Made by a program: the position numbers and the translations under genes
Notes under the pieces: model-generated
What the model saw: the letters and a program-made list of their open reading frames with translations, nothing else
Told to the model about the DNA's origin: nothing
The model's database searches: none
Shown here: in pieces, positions 13,392 through 16,893 of the stretch
Layout of the letters: every line of letters starts with the position of its first letter
Numbering within the stretch: the first letter of the stretch is position 1
Source of the DNA: Bradymonadales bacterium
Lineage (GTDB): Bacteria; Myxococcota; Bradymonadia; REDH01
DNA: 16,893 nt
Reading direction: 5' to 3'
Assembly (NCBI GenBank): GCA_947483645.1
Contig: CANKLS010000031.1
Span: forward strand, 1 to 16,893

Positions 13392-16893
<3,502 letters not shown>

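Overview
The window is chromosomal DNA from a high-GC Gram-negative bacterium. BamD and several lipobox-bearing lipoproteins imply an outer membrane. The mix of a B-box/Yip1-like membrane protein, a SUMF1-fold lipoprotein, a very large secreted protein of unknown family and a response-regulator remnant fits the deltaproteobacterial grade (Myxococcota/Bradymonadota-like). That placement is inferred from gene content only.

Layout. Positions 1-2984 (+ strand): the 3' end of threonine synthase (thrC), a 54-residue one-helix membrane protein, the SRP GTPase ffh with a long Gly/Met/Gln-rich tail, and a zinc-finger/multi-helix membrane protein whose ATG abuts the ffh stop codon. Positions 2992-6284 (- strand, read from high to low coordinates): a broken response-regulator gene, the BamD-like lipoprotein gene, rplM, rpsI, an intrinsic terminator, and an RlmI-family rRNA methyltransferase gene. 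Positions 6283-7020 (+): a lipoprotein of unknown function whose stop codon overlaps the stop of a dnaE 3' fragment on the other strand. Positions 7206-13130: an island holding a 0.6-kb leader region and a two-gene operon. The operon encodes a 1415-residue exported protein with a coiled coil, two Ig-like repeats and a Cys-rich tail, and a translationally coupled SUMF1-fold lipoprotein. Positions 13131-16893: a second, truncated copy of the lipoprotein 3' end, then the essentially complete dnaE on the - strand; the A of its start codon should lie one base beyond the window.

The main discovery is the island's structure. It is bracketed by direct repeats (6667-7205 and 13131-13576), each made of the same two convergent 3' ends: lipoprotein gene plus dnaE. 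On the left the lipoprotein gene is whole and dnaE is a 63-codon stub. On the right the lipoprotein gene is a remnant and dnaE is whole. This is the geometry expected when a circle carrying a related strain's lipoprotein/dnaE 3' region plus cargo integrates by one crossover. The essential polymerase gene is restored while a new secreted-protein/lipoprotein operon is gained. The two dnaE ends differ at 9 of 61 residues yet both stay open, so the stub looks like a foreign allele rather than a decayed copy. Recombination between the repeats would excise the cassette cleanly.

Functionally, the flanks are housekeeping: protein targeting (ffh and a coupled membrane protein), ribosome assembly and rRNA methylation (rplM, rpsI, rlmI-like), outer-membrane assembly (bamD) and replication (dnaE). 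The island is accessory envelope or secretion cargo.
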